A DNA stretch of 8,108 bases from Burkholderiales bacterium (GCA_014379915.1 JACMKV010000260.1:1-8108), one strand, 5' to 3'; counted from the stretch's first letter, positions 1 through 6,473 are shown. Notes: a model not told the origin generated them from the sequence alone. Numbers and translations are program-made.

Positions 1-347
1 AAGGCGGCGTGCGGGACAAGATCGAGTTGCGTCTCGCGCCCGCGATCGAAACGCTCGACGAGCTGCTAGCTGAAGGCAAGGCCGGGACTTTCGATCTCGC
101 CTTCATTGACGCCGACAAAGGAAATTACTGGGCTTATTACGAGCGCTGTTTCGAATTGCTGCGCGCGGGCGGGCTGATTGCGATCGACAATACCTTATGG
201 TCCGGCAGGGTAGCGGACGCTGCTGACCACGAGCACGAAACCGAAGTAATACGGTCGTTCAATCAACGTCTGTATCAGGATCAGGGCGTCGAACTTTCGC
301 TGGTGCCGATCGGCGACGGGGTGACCCTGGCATTGAAAACCCGGTGA
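1..347 (+). CDS. Class I SAM-dependent O-methyltransferase, 3' part (5' end outside window)
   Basis: The frame is open from the left edge (first full codon at position 3), so the gene starts upstream. About 114 C-terminal residues are visible. They match the Rossmann-fold O-methyltransferases related to caffeoyl-CoA O-methyltransferase, which move the methyl group of SAM to a hydroxyl group, usually with a divalent metal. The visible signatures are FIDADK (nt 102-119, the acidic strand end that contributes to cofactor/metal binding), a nearby tyrosine-rich helix, GGLIAIDNTLWSG (nt 168-206, with the metal-ligand-type Asp-Asn pair) and the typical ending PIGDGVTLALK before a TGA at 345-347. The C-terminus looks complete for the family. 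The true substrate cannot be inferred. The last 67 nt overlap the convergent lipoprotein gene on the other strand. The GTG at position 9 lies inside the conserved domain and is not a start. Confidence 0.88.
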   Translation, partial: GGVRDKIELRLAPAIETLDELLAEGKAGTFDLAFIDADKGNYWAYYERCFELLRAGGLIAIDNTLWSGRVADAADHEHETEVIRSFNQRLYQDQGVELSLVPIGDGVTLALKTR

Positions 348-1030
348 CGATTCGCGTGCAATGCAGACCCATCCAGCCAGCCGACGAGAGGCGTCTCGCG
401 GTCGGATAGCCGGGGCGCCAGCCAGTCGAGTAACTGCGCGATCGCCGCATCGCTAGCTGCGCTCAGCGCCAGCGCGGCGCCTTCAGCATCGGGTGTTTTG
501 GACTGCTTTTCGACCACGAAAGTCCGTTGCGAGATTTCGCCGCGCTCCCCGCGTCGTTTCTCGCGCCGCTTCTCGTTCTCGACCAGCGTCGCATGTAGAC
601 GAACTAAAGCCCGGCTGCTGTTGACCGCATCGAAGATCTGCGCGAATTCTTCGAGTTGCACGCGCAGTGTGAAATCCGCGTTCGCCCTATCCTGATCTGT
701 CAGCGGCGCGGCACCCGCCGCGGCGAGACGTTGGCGCAGCCGCTGCGTCAGCAGATCCGCGGGCGACGCCGCCCATCGACTATCGGCATAGGCGCGCCGC
801 GCGTTCGGGTTTAGGTAAGCGAGGCGATAATGCAGCGCCGGCGTATCCAGCCAATCGGGGGTGGTGATTTCGGCAAGTCCAATACTCGCCTCGGCATTGA
901 GTTGCTCCGAGCGCTCCGCTTCATCCCTGGCCAGGCCAAAATCGTAAGTCGTGATCGGCGGCGAGGGCCGCGGGCCGATGGAACACGCGGTGAGCAAGGC
1001 GGCCGCCAGCAGGACAGCATTGCGATTCAT
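281..1030 (-). CDS. PqiC-like ABC-transport auxiliary lipoprotein
   Basis: The product is a 249-aa lipoprotein. Residues 1-15 form a short signal peptide ending in the lipobox L13-T14-A15-C16. Ser at +2 argues against inner-membrane retention, so outer-membrane anchoring is inferred. The rest resembles the ABC-type transport auxiliary lipoprotein family (PqiC/DUF330 type), with a YDFG segment near residue 29, an HYRLAYLNPNARRAYADSRWA-like block at 67-87 and a following amphipathic helix. Such proteins work with MCE-domain proteins in envelope lipid transport. The gene is last in a four-gene operon, and its ATG overlaps the stop of the MCE gene (ATGA), which suggests translational coupling. 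Two oddities: a basic low-complexity insert at 153-165 made from a 12-bp repeat, and about 44 residues beyond the expected core end near LLDWL (200-204), the last of which are antisense to the methyltransferase 3' end. Family assignment is fairly sure; no individual gene name is supported. Confidence 0.85.
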   Translation of the reverse strand: MNRNAVLLAAALLTACSIGPRPSPPITTYDFGLARDEAERSEQLNAEASIGLAEITTPDWLDTPALHYRLAYLNPNARRAYADSRWAASPADLLTQRLRQRLAAAGAAPLTDQDRANADFTLRVQLEEFAQIFDAVNSSRALVRLHATLVENEKRREKRRGERGEISQRTFVVEKQSKTPDAEGAALALSAASDAAIAQLLDWLAPRLSDRETPLVGWLDGSALHANRHRVFNARVTPSPIGTSESSTP

Positions 1031-2091
1031 CGCGGGCCCGGTTGGCGCGTCTCAGCAGGCGTCGCATAACCGCGTTCACCCGGCCCCGGCACGCGGGCCG
1101 AGCTGCCGAACAACAGGCTTTGCGGTTGCTCGCGCCATTCAATCAGCAAGCGGTCGAGTCGTTGCGAGTTGTCCTGCAGATCGGCGATCAGGCGTTCAAG
1201 CTGCGGCAGCGTGCTGCCGAGCAGCGCGCTGCCGATGTCGCCGCTGGCCTTGCCGAAGCTGTTGACGCTGTCGGCAACCCGGTCGGCGCTTGCCGCGACG
1301 CTATTCAACGTGTCGACGCGCTGACTGATTTCGCCCGCAAGCCGTTCGAGCCTCGCGAACGCCTGATCGGCGCCTTGCAAGGCTTGACTCGCATCCTTGC
1401 TCAAGCGGGGCAGGGTCCGTACGCTTCGATCGAGATGCGCAAGCAGATCGGGTAGCGGCTCCAGCGTCTGTTCGATCTGGGTGGTAAGGGCGGGCAACGC
1501 CTGCACTGCCGGCTGCAAATCGGCGGCGACGTCAGCAATGTGCGAGGCGGCGCGGTCGAGGCTTTCGAGCGTGTTTACGACGTGGGCGCGGTTCTCGTCG
1601 CTCAACAAAAGTTTAACGCGGTCACCGATTTCATTGATGCTCGCGATCAACTCCTGCCCCGAACTGCCAACCTGATCGAGCAAGGACGGACGCAGCTCGA
1701 TGCGCGCCATCGACTCCGGAGTCGGCGCCAGCGGCTCGCCCTGGCGGCTGTCATCGTCGAGCTTCACGTAGGACAAACCGGTGACGCCCTGGTAGCCGAG
1801 CTGGGCGAAGGTTGCGGTCGTGATCGGCGTCGTTTTGTCGACCGAAATTTCGACCAGCACGGTGCGAGGATTCAGCGGATCGAGCCCGATGCTTTCGACC
1901 TTGCCGACTGCGACGCCGCGATAGCGCACGGCGGCCTGCGGCGTGAGCCCCGACACCGAGTTGCTGGAAACCAGAAGATAGCGCTCCGTGCCCAGCGTAT
2001 CGCCGCGGAACCATAGCACAGCGAGCACCACCGCGACGCCCAGCAGCAGCGTGAACAATCCGGCCAGCAATGCGTGTGAACGATTTTCCAT
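1027..2091 (-). CDS. MlaD-like MCE-domain protein
   Basis: This 354-aa protein has a single N-terminal membrane helix (about residues 8-28), an MCE domain (about 37-114, with the GLTPQAAVRYRGVAVGKV and GVTGLSYVKL blocks typical of the family) and a long helical region (about 140-325) likely to form a coiled coil or tube in the periplasm. It ends with the family-typical EQPQSLLFG...PGPGERGY segment (321-342). MCE proteins bind hydrophobic substrates, mainly phospholipids, and link an inner-membrane MlaE/MlaF transporter to the outer envelope. The ATG lies 2 nt after the ATPase stop and has no clear Shine-Dalgarno; the region holds a 13-bp tandem repeat, so translation probably depends on reinitiation. 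The stop overlaps the lipoprotein start. It is longer than E. coli MlaD because of the C-terminal helical part and is closer in layout to single-MCE proteins that are paired with PqiC-type lipoproteins. Confidence 0.93.
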   Translation of the reverse strand: MENRSHALLAGLFTLLLGVAVVLAVLWFRGDTLGTERYLLVSSNSVSGLTPQAAVRYRGVAVGKVESIGLDPLNPRTVLVEISVDKTTPITTATFAQLGYQGVTGLSYVKLDDDSRQGEPLAPTPESMARIELRPSLLDQVGSSGQELIASINEIGDRVKLLLSDENRAHVVNTLESLDRAASHIADVAADLQPAVQALPALTTQIEQTLEPLPDLLAHLDRSVRTLPRLSKDASQALQGADQAFARLERLAGEISQRVDTLNSVAASADRVADSVNSFGKASGDIGSALLGSTLPQLERLIADLQDNSQRLDRLLIEWREQPQSLLFGSSARVPGPGERGYATPAETRQPGPR

Positions 2092-2093
2092 GA

Positions 2094-2903
2094 TCAGGGA
2101 ACGTGATCAGGGAACACTATTTTGGGAGGCCGCGTATCGTCGTTGGCGGCGGCTAGTGCGCGCTGGCCGCGCTCGCCGTGAAATAAACTGTTGATGAACG
2201 GATGGCGGATATTGACGATCTCGTCCAGCGCGCCGACCGCGACCAGCCGCTGATCCGCCAGCACGGCGACGCGATCGGCGAGCGAGATCAGGGTATCGAG
2301 ATCATGCGTGATCATTACCACGGTCAGCCTCAATTCATTGCGCAAGGTGTTGATGAGCTCGACGAAGCTTTCGCTGCTTTCCGGATCAAGGCCTGCCGTG
2401 GGTTCGTCGAGAAACAGCAACTCCGGTTGAAGGGCGAGCGCGCGAGCGAGCGCGACACGTTTGATCATGCCGCCCGACAACTGCGACGGCATTTTCGGCG
2501 CGTGCTCGGCGCCGATTCCAACCACGTTTAATTTTAGCATGGCGAGGTCGGCGATCATCGGCTCCGGCAGCGCGCGCAGTTCGCGCAACGGCAGCGCGAC
2601 ATTGTCGAAGACGGTCAGCGCGCTGAACAGCGCGCCGTGTTGAAACAGCACGCCCCAGTGCCTGCGCATGCGCCGCAGATCGTCGGCGCTGGCGGTTTGC
2701 AAATCGTATCCGAAAACCTTAACGACGCCGCGCATCGGTTGGTCGAGTCCGAGCATCTGCCGCAGCAGCGTCGTCTTGCCGCTGCCCGATCCGCCGACGA
2801 TGCCGAGGACTTCGCCATCCAGCACAGTTAGATCGAGATCGCGGTGAATCACCTGTTTGCCGTAGCGCGTGCACAAGCCTGCGACGCTGATGACTACGCT
2901 CAC
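2094..2903 (-). CDS. MlaF-like ABC transporter ATP-binding protein
   Basis: The product has 269 aa starting from a GTG that overlaps the permease stop (GTGA at 2900-2903). The reading frame stays open far upstream, but that part is antisense-frame read-through of the permease gene and lacks homology, while homology to ABC ATPases begins right at this GTG. All catalytic motifs are intact: Walker A GGSGSGKTT (37-45), Q-loop Gln88, signature LSGGM (142-146), Walker B LLFLDEP (162-168), D-loop GLD (171-173) and switch His200. The LSGGM signature and overall layout fit the MlaF/Ttg2A subfamily, which powers phospholipid or other lipid movement through MlaE-type permeases. The last codons (FPDHVP) come from a 13-bp tandem duplication at the border with the MCE gene. 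Function as the motor of this operon's transporter is well supported; the substrate and direction are not. Confidence 0.95.
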   Translation of the reverse strand: MSVVISVAGLCTRYGKQVIHRDLDLTVLDGEVLGIVGGSGSGKTTLLRQMLGLDQPMRGVVKVFGYDLQTASADDLRRMRRHWGVLFQHGALFSALTVFDNVALPLRELRALPEPMIADLAMLKLNVVGIGAEHAPKMPSQLSGGMIKRVALARALALQPELLFLDEPTAGLDPESSESFVELINTLRNELRLTVVMITHDLDTLISLADRVAVLADQRLVAVGALDEIVNIRHPFINSLFHGERGQRALAAANDDTRPPKIVFPDHVP

Positions 2904-4033
2904 GGAATGCCGACTTCGGAAAACAGGACGGCAAAGATCGCATCGACCAGAATCACGATGGTGATCGCGGTGACCACCGAATTCGTCGTGCCAGCGCCGA
3001 GGCTCTCGGTATTCGGCTTGATGCGCAACCCGAAGTGGCACGACACAAGTCCGATCAAGATGCCGAACACGGCGCCCTTTGCCAAACCCAACCACAGGTT
3101 CGCGACAGGCACCGCGCCAGGCAGGCCGGAAAGGAAATGCCGGTAGCCGATATTCAACTCTACGCCGGCTGCAACCATGCCGCCCAGCAATGCGATCGCA
3201 TTGCTCCATAGCACCAGTAGCGGCAAAGCAATGGCCAACGCGATAATTTTCGGCAACACGAGACGCAGCGAATACGGGATGCCCAGGACGGCGAGCGCGT
3301 CGAGTTCCTGCGTCACGCGCATCACGCCGAGCTGGGCGGTCATCGACGAGCCCGAGCGCCCGGCAACGAGGATGGCGGCCAGCACCGGCCCGAGTTCGCG
3401 CAAGATGCTGATGCCGAGTATGTCGACAATATAAACGTCGGCGCCGAACAGTTTGAGTTGCCGCGCCGACAGGTAGCTGAGAACGATGCCGATCAGAAAA
3501 CTCACGAGCGCGGTAATCGGCAAGGCCTGCGCGCCGGTGCGATGAATATTGGCCGAGATTTCGCGCCACGGCATACGCGCCGGGTTGCCCGCGATGCGCG
3601 CGATATCGAGCACGGTTTGGCCCAGCAGAGTGGTGAAGCCGGATACATGATCGATGACGTCGACGACGCGCTCACCTACCCTGGAAACCGGCGCAAGCGC
3701 GGACCAGGCGCGCCGACGCCGCGCCTGCGGCGGTTTTTGCACCTCCGCGAGCCTGGTGAACATCGCCTCCTGCTCAGGACGCAACAATAGCGCTGCCGGC
3801 CTCTCCGCCCCCCACGCATGCCACAACAGCGTCGCGCCGGCATCGTCGATTCGCCCGATATCGCGCAAATCCCACGCACGCCGGCTATAGCGGCGCGCTT
3901 GCTGCGTCAGCGGTCGCATCCGCGATGCCAGAGTGTCCAGCGTCCAGTCCCCAGTCAAAGCGACTGCCGATGTCGGCGAGTCCGTGGTTGCTATGGAAGG
4001 AAGCTGCTCGCGTTCGGCGTAAAGCTCGCTCAT
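2900..4033 (-). CDS. MlaE-type ABC transporter permease with N-terminal STAS-like domain
   Basis: The product has 377 aa. Residues 22-98 resemble a STAS domain, with the D57-x-x-x-I-D-D-A-G strand-loop that corresponds to the usual DSAG loop; Asp occupies the position of the often phosphorylated Ser. Residues about 115-377 form the MlaE permease, with hydrophobic segments near 171-190, 255-292, 313-331 and 352-371 and the hallmark LRELGPVLAAILVAGRSGSS run plus the following QLGVMRVTQELDAL block (211-246). The fused STAS-like part probably replaces a separate MlaB subunit by contacting the ATPase. The ATG at 4033 was chosen because GAGGAGG lies just upstream; an in-frame TTG five codons earlier would place the Shine-Dalgarno inside the gene. 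It is the first gene of the operon and lies divergent from the phasin gene. Confidence 0.94.
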   Translation of the reverse strand: MSELYAEREQLPSIATTDSPTSAVALTGDWTLDTLASRMRPLTQQARRYSRRAWDLRDIGRIDDAGATLLWHAWGAERPAALLLRPEQEAMFTRLAEVQKPPQARRRRAWSALAPVSRVGERVVDVIDHVSGFTTLLGQTVLDIARIAGNPARMPWREISANIHRTGAQALPITALVSFLIGIVLSYLSARQLKLFGADVYIVDILGISILRELGPVLAAILVAGRSGSSMTAQLGVMRVTQELDALAVLGIPYSLRLVLPKIIALAIALPLLVLWSNAIALLGGMVAAGVELNIGYRHFLSGLPGAVPVANLWLGLAKGAVFGILIGLVSCHFGLRIKPNTESLGAGTTNSVVTAITIVILVDAIFAVLFSEVGIP

Positions 4034-4036
4034 AAG

Positions 4037-4043
4037 CCTCCTC
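4037..4043 (-). promoter_or_regulatory. Ribosome binding site that fixes the permease start
   Basis: On the - strand the sequence reads GAGGAGG, followed by CTT and then ATG. It is the only strong Shine-Dalgarno in the four-gene operon; the other three starts are overlapped or adjacent to upstream stops. Its position supports the ATG at 4033 over the upstream TTG at 4048. Confidence 0.75.
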
Positions 4044-4103
4044 GACAACCTTCGGGACCGGTGTGGTACATCGCCGCATACGCACTAACGGCCGTGAAAA
4101 GTA

Positions 4104-4132
4104 TTGAACATATAAGCCGATTGTCGTACAAT
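4104..4132 (+). promoter_or_regulatory. Predicted sigma70-type promoter of the phasin gene
   Basis: A -35-like TTGAAC (4104-4109, 4 of 6 matches to TTGACA) and a -10-like TACAAT (4127-4132, 5 of 6) are separated by an ideal 17 nt. Transcription would start near 4139, giving a 5' leader of about 70 nt. The -10 is embedded in the imperfect palindrome ATTGTCGTACAAT (4120-4132), which could itself be a protein-binding site. Confidence 0.6.
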
Positions 4133-4143
4133 GTGATTTGTGC

Positions 4144-4175
4144 GGTGCAGCAATGCTGTACAAGAGCGCTGCACC
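4144..4175. promoter_or_regulatory. Candidate operator: three GTGCAGC-like half-sites
   Basis: GGTGCAGC (4144-4151) has a perfect inverted partner GCTGCACC (4168-4175), and a third half-site between them makes the near-perfect palindrome GTGCAGCA-A-TGCTGTAC (4145-4161, one mismatched pair). The cluster begins a few bases after the predicted phasin transcription start, where a repressor would block transcription. Phasin genes are often repressed by PhaR, which is known to bind TGC/GCA-rich DNA, so PhaR is the leading candidate; no phaR gene is visible in this window. Confidence 0.45.
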
Positions 4176-4209
4176 CGAGCAGTCAACTTAATCACGATGG
4201 AGAAACACC

Positions 4210-4776
4210 ATGGATAACACAACCAAAGTCAAGGAACAACTTTCAGCTGTCAATCAAGCCAATGTCGACACCGCACTTCGCTACGCCAGCATTATCCTCG
4301 GCAGCGCCGAGCGTATGATCGCCATTCAGGTCGAAGCTGCCAAAACCGCCTTTGCGACCGGCGCGCAAAACGCCAAAGCGCTATCGTCCGTAAAAGACGT
4401 ACAGGAACTCGACTCACTGCGCGCCAACCTGGTCAAGCCTAGCGTCGAACAGGCTAGCGAATATGCGCGCAGCATTTACAACGTCGCGACCTCGACTCAG
4501 GCGGAACTCAGCAAACTGGTTGAAGAGCAGGCTGCCGAATTCAATCGCCAGATGGTACAAGCGATCGATAGCGTGGAGAAAACCTCGCCGGCCGCTTCGG
4601 TGGCTGTCGCCGCCGTGAAATCAGCAATCACCGCGGCCAATACCGCATACGAAAACCTGTCGAAAACCGCCAAGCAGTTTCAAGAGAGCGCGGAAGCGAC
4701 CATGAACAGCGTCGCTGCGCAAGCCAGCAACGCCGCAGCCCAGACGGCAGCGGCGAGCAAGAAGAAATCAGGGTAA
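4210..4776 (+). CDS. Phasin family protein (PHA granule-associated)
   Basis: This 188-aa, Cys-free, almost entirely helical protein matches the phasin family (phasin_2/TIGR01841 type). The N-terminal pattern VKEQLSAVNQANVDTALRYA, the central AIQVEAAKTAFATGAQNAKAL segment and the VKPSVEQASEYARSIYNVA block are typical. Phasins coat polyhydroxyalkanoate granules in the cytoplasm and control their size and number. The C-terminus is Ala-rich and ends in a lysine cluster (KKK, 185-187), as in many PHA phasins. A GGAGA (4199-4203) lies 6 nt before the ATG. The gene has its own promoter and a putative operator upstream and a strong terminator downstream, so it is probably a single-gene transcript. 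Length is normal for the family. Which phasin paralogue it is cannot be decided here. Confidence 0.93.
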   Translation: MDNTTKVKEQLSAVNQANVDTALRYASIILGSAERMIAIQVEAAKTAFATGAQNAKALSSVKDVQELDSLRANLVKPSVEQASEYARSIYNVATSTQAELSKLVEEQAAEFNRQMVQAIDSVEKTSPAASVAVAAVKSAITAANTAYENLSKTAKQFQESAEATMNSVAAQASNAAAQTAAASKKKSG

Positions 4777-4813
4777 TTAGCAGCTAGCTGTGGCAGCAAA
4801 GTGGCAAGAAGCT

Positions 4814-4836
4814 CGCGGGTAATCCTCCTACCCGTG
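4814..4836 (+). other. Small hairpin ahead of the terminator
   Basis: CGCGGGTA (4814-4821) pairs with TACCCGTG (4829-4836) around a 7-nt loop, with one G-T pair. It lies in the 3' UTR of the phasin gene just before the main terminator. It has no T-run of its own and may stabilise the transcript end. Confidence 0.4.
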
Positions 4837-4840
4837 CTCA

Positions 4841-4867
4841 AAAGCCCCGCGGTGCGGGGCTTTTTTT
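4841..4867. terminator. Bidirectional rho-independent terminator
   Basis: GCCCCGC (4844-4850) pairs with GCGGGGC (4854-4860) around a 3-nt loop, followed by seven T on the + strand; four A precede the stem, giving a shorter T-run on the - strand. It lies between the convergent phasin and molybdopterin-binding genes and should terminate both transcripts. Confidence 0.9.
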
Positions 4868-4902
4868 CGCCTGGTTTTGCGACTTCGCAATGCGTTCGTT
4901 AG

Positions 4903-5682
4903 TCAATCGAGATCGCCGGCTGCGGCCGCTTCGCGCCAAGCAAAGCCGAGTTCCGTGACACCCTGCTTCAAGTAATCGATCGCCCGCTCGACCGCTTCGG
5001 GATCGCCGCGAACGCCCAGCTCGATGCGTCGATCTGCCCGTCCGACAGTCGGCAGGCTGAACAACTTCGCTTCGGGAAAGCCCGATACACAACAATTCAT
5101 CAGGTCGAGCAGCAGGCTTTCGTAAGCGCCTAACACGAGTATGGCGCGCTCGCTTTCGCAGCGGGCTGCTGAAGCGGAGTAGTTCGTGTCGAGCAGCCAT
5201 TCGACCATCGGCCACGCCATTTCCGGGAAGCCCGGCAGGAAATGATGAGAACGCAGGCTGAAGCCGGGAACGCGGTTGAATGCGTTCGGAATGATGGTGC
5301 TGCTAAGCGGCAATTCGGCCATCAGCACGCGCAGTGGATAGGCGGAGGCGCCATATTGCGCTTCGATTTCCGATACCGCGTCTGGATGGCGATGGAGCTC
5401 GACGCCGGCCGCGCGGGCCGCGCATTGCCGTGTGTAATCGTCGGGCGTCGCGCCGATGCCGCCGAAGCAAAAGACGGTAACGTCCGCCTGGGCGAATGTC
5501 GCGCGCAGGCTAGCTATGATCTGCTCGGGATCGTCACCGAGGTACAGGCACCAAGACAAAGCGAAGCCGCGGCGGGCGAGCAACTGGCGCAGCTTTGCAA
5601 AGTGTTTGTCTTCGCGCTTGCCGCGCAAGATCTCGTCGCCAATGATGATGGCGCCGAAACGTGAGGTGCGACTGGGCGGCAT
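4903..5682 (-). CDS. CinA-N/MoaB-Mog-like molybdopterin-binding domain protein
   Basis: The 259-aa product consists of one MoCF_biosynth (molybdopterin-binding) domain of the kind found at the N-terminus of CinA (COG1058), plus a C-terminal part. Visible signatures are IIIGDEILRGKREDKH (12-27, usual GDELL.G...D.N), YLGDD (47-51), FGGIGATPDD (73-82, usual GGLGPT.DD) and PGFPEMAWPMVEWLL. The C-terminal nicotinamide-nucleotide amidase domain of full CinA is absent, as in many proteobacterial single-domain homologues annotated as competence/damage-inducible protein A. The actual role is uncertain, and a pterin- or nucleotide-binding function is only inferred. The ATG at 5682 begins the homologous region, but no Shine-Dalgarno is visible; C-rich repeat sequence lies upstream. 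It follows the CBS gene on the same strand after 140 bp and may be co-transcribed with it. It ends at the shared terminator. Confidence 0.87.
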   Translation of the reverse strand: MPPSRTSRFGAIIIGDEILRGKREDKHFAKLRQLLARRGFALSWCLYLGDDPEQIIASLRATFAQADVTVFCFGGIGATPDDYTRQCAARAAGVELHRHPDAVSEIEAQYGASAYPLRVLMAELPLSSTIIPNAFNRVPGFSLRSHHFLPGFPEMAWPMVEWLLDTNYSASAARCESERAILVLGAYESLLLDLMNCCVSGFPEAKLFSLPTVGRADRRIELGVRGDPEAVERAIDYLKQGVTELGFAWREAAAAGDLD

Positions 5683-5687
5683 TAAGG

Positions 5688-5809
5688 CAGGATTGAGGAT
5701 TGGGGGGAGGATTGGGGGCGGGATGGTCGATCTGGACGGCGATAAAGCCTGCTAAACCGCTGGCGCGACGGATCGCTGAAAATTCTAGATCCCTAAATCC
5801 TCAATCCTG
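5688..5809. repeat. 14-bp inverted repeat flanking a G-rich degenerate repeat
   Basis: CAGGATTGAGGATT (5688-5701) is repeated as its exact reverse complement at 5796-5809. The left arm continues into G-rich copies of the AGGATTG theme (about 5690-5724) with runs of six, five and three G. The right arm follows the CBS stop codon, and the left arm ends 5 nt before the start of the molybdopterin-binding gene. It might be an intergenic repeat element, an mRNA structure between two co-transcribed genes, or a G-quadruplex-forming stretch. Confidence 0.6.
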
Positions 5810-5822
5810 AATTCTGCTTCTT

Positions 5823-6257
5823 TCACCCATGTATGTAGTGCTCGAGCTGATGGATGATGTATTCCTTTTCCGAGATCGTCGCGTGGACCAGGTCGCCGAT
5901 CGACAGCAAGCCTTGCACCTCATTGTTTTCGACGACGGGCAGATGGCGTATGCGCTTTTGCGTCATCAGGATCATGCAGTGCTCGATGTCTTGGGCGGGC
6001 GTTACAAAAATGACCTTTTCGCTCATGATGTCGCGCACCATCGTGCTGCGCGACGACCGGCCCTGCAGCACGATTTTGCGCGCGTAATCGCGCTCGGTAA
6101 TCATGCCGACCATTTTCCCGTCGGCATCGCAAACGATTAACGCGCCTACGTTATATTCGGCCATTAGTCTGACCGCCTCGTAGACCGAAACATCCGGCGT
6201 GACTTTGACCAATGGCCGGGGGGATTTATTGCGCAGCAGTTCCTCAACGCTTTTCAT
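5823..6257 (-). CDS. Tandem CBS-domain protein
   Basis: This 144-aa soluble protein is formed by a pair of CBS domains (about 16-68 and 76-128) with no other domain. CBS pairs (Bateman modules) bind adenosyl ligands such as AMP, ATP, NAD or SAM and act as energy or redox sensors. Both domains keep the nucleotide-phosphate motif (T/S)xxD: T54-E-R-D57 in the first and S119-I-G-D122 in the second. The pattern RDIMSEKVIFVTPAQDIEHCMILM is typical for the linker and the start of the second domain. The short helical C-terminus contains four His or Tyr residues (EHYIHG). The start is supported by GAGGA at 6265-6269, 7 nt before the ATG. Stand-alone proteins of this length are common in betaproteobacteria; partner and ligand are not known from the sequence. 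It lies divergent from the EF-hand gene cluster. Confidence 0.92.
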   Translation of the reverse strand: MKSVEELLRNKSPRPLVKVTPDVSVYEAVRLMAEYNVGALIVCDADGKMVGMITERDYARKIVLQGRSSRSTMVRDIMSEKVIFVTPAQDIEHCMILMTQKRIRHLPVVENNEVQGLLSIGDLVHATISEKEYIIHQLEHYIHG

Positions 6258-6316
6258 GAAAAAGTCCTCGCTCGCTTCTCCTTTTTTTAGTGTAGACCTT
6301 TTTTTGCGTTTTTGCT

Positions 6317-6336
6317 CTGTCGCCTAACCGCGACAG
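6317..6336. other. Hairpin in the CBS gene upstream region
   Basis: CTGTCGC (6317-6323) and GCGACAG (6330-6336) form a perfect 7-bp stem with a 6-nt loop. On the - strand it is followed by A-rich sequence, so it is not a terminator in either direction. It would sit in the 5' leader of the CBS gene if transcription starts further upstream. Two T-runs (6282-6288, 6299-6305) lie between it and the gene. Confidence 0.4.
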
Positions 6337-6427
6337 GCCGCTAGGTAGAGGTCGTGCGATATCCCGCCTCGGCGTCGCCTGAGCCCAACAGCTTTTCCGC
6401 GATGACTCGTGCTTTTCCTTTAGCAAT

Positions 6428-6438
6428 GCGCTAAGCGC
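6428..6438. promoter_or_regulatory. Small perfect palindrome, possible operator
   Basis: GCGCT-A-AGCGC is a perfect 11-bp palindrome in the divergent region between the CBS gene and the EF-hand cluster. It could be a regulator site, but 11-bp GC palindromes also occur by chance in such DNA. Confidence 0.25.
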
Positions 6439-6473
6439 CTATTCTGTATGAACAAATAACTTTGGCATAGCGA

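Noticed and set aside
1540..2016. Open frame on the + strand, 158 aa, antisense to the MCE gene
   Set aside because: It is an antisense shadow of a strongly supported MCE-domain gene; no ribosome binding site and no recognisable domain.
2904..3569. Upstream open extension of the ATPase frame (would give 491 aa)
   Set aside because: It lies in another frame of the permease gene, has an Arg/Ala/His-rich composition typical of GC-rich shadow frames and no ABC homology; the GTG at 2903 is at the family-typical N-terminus.
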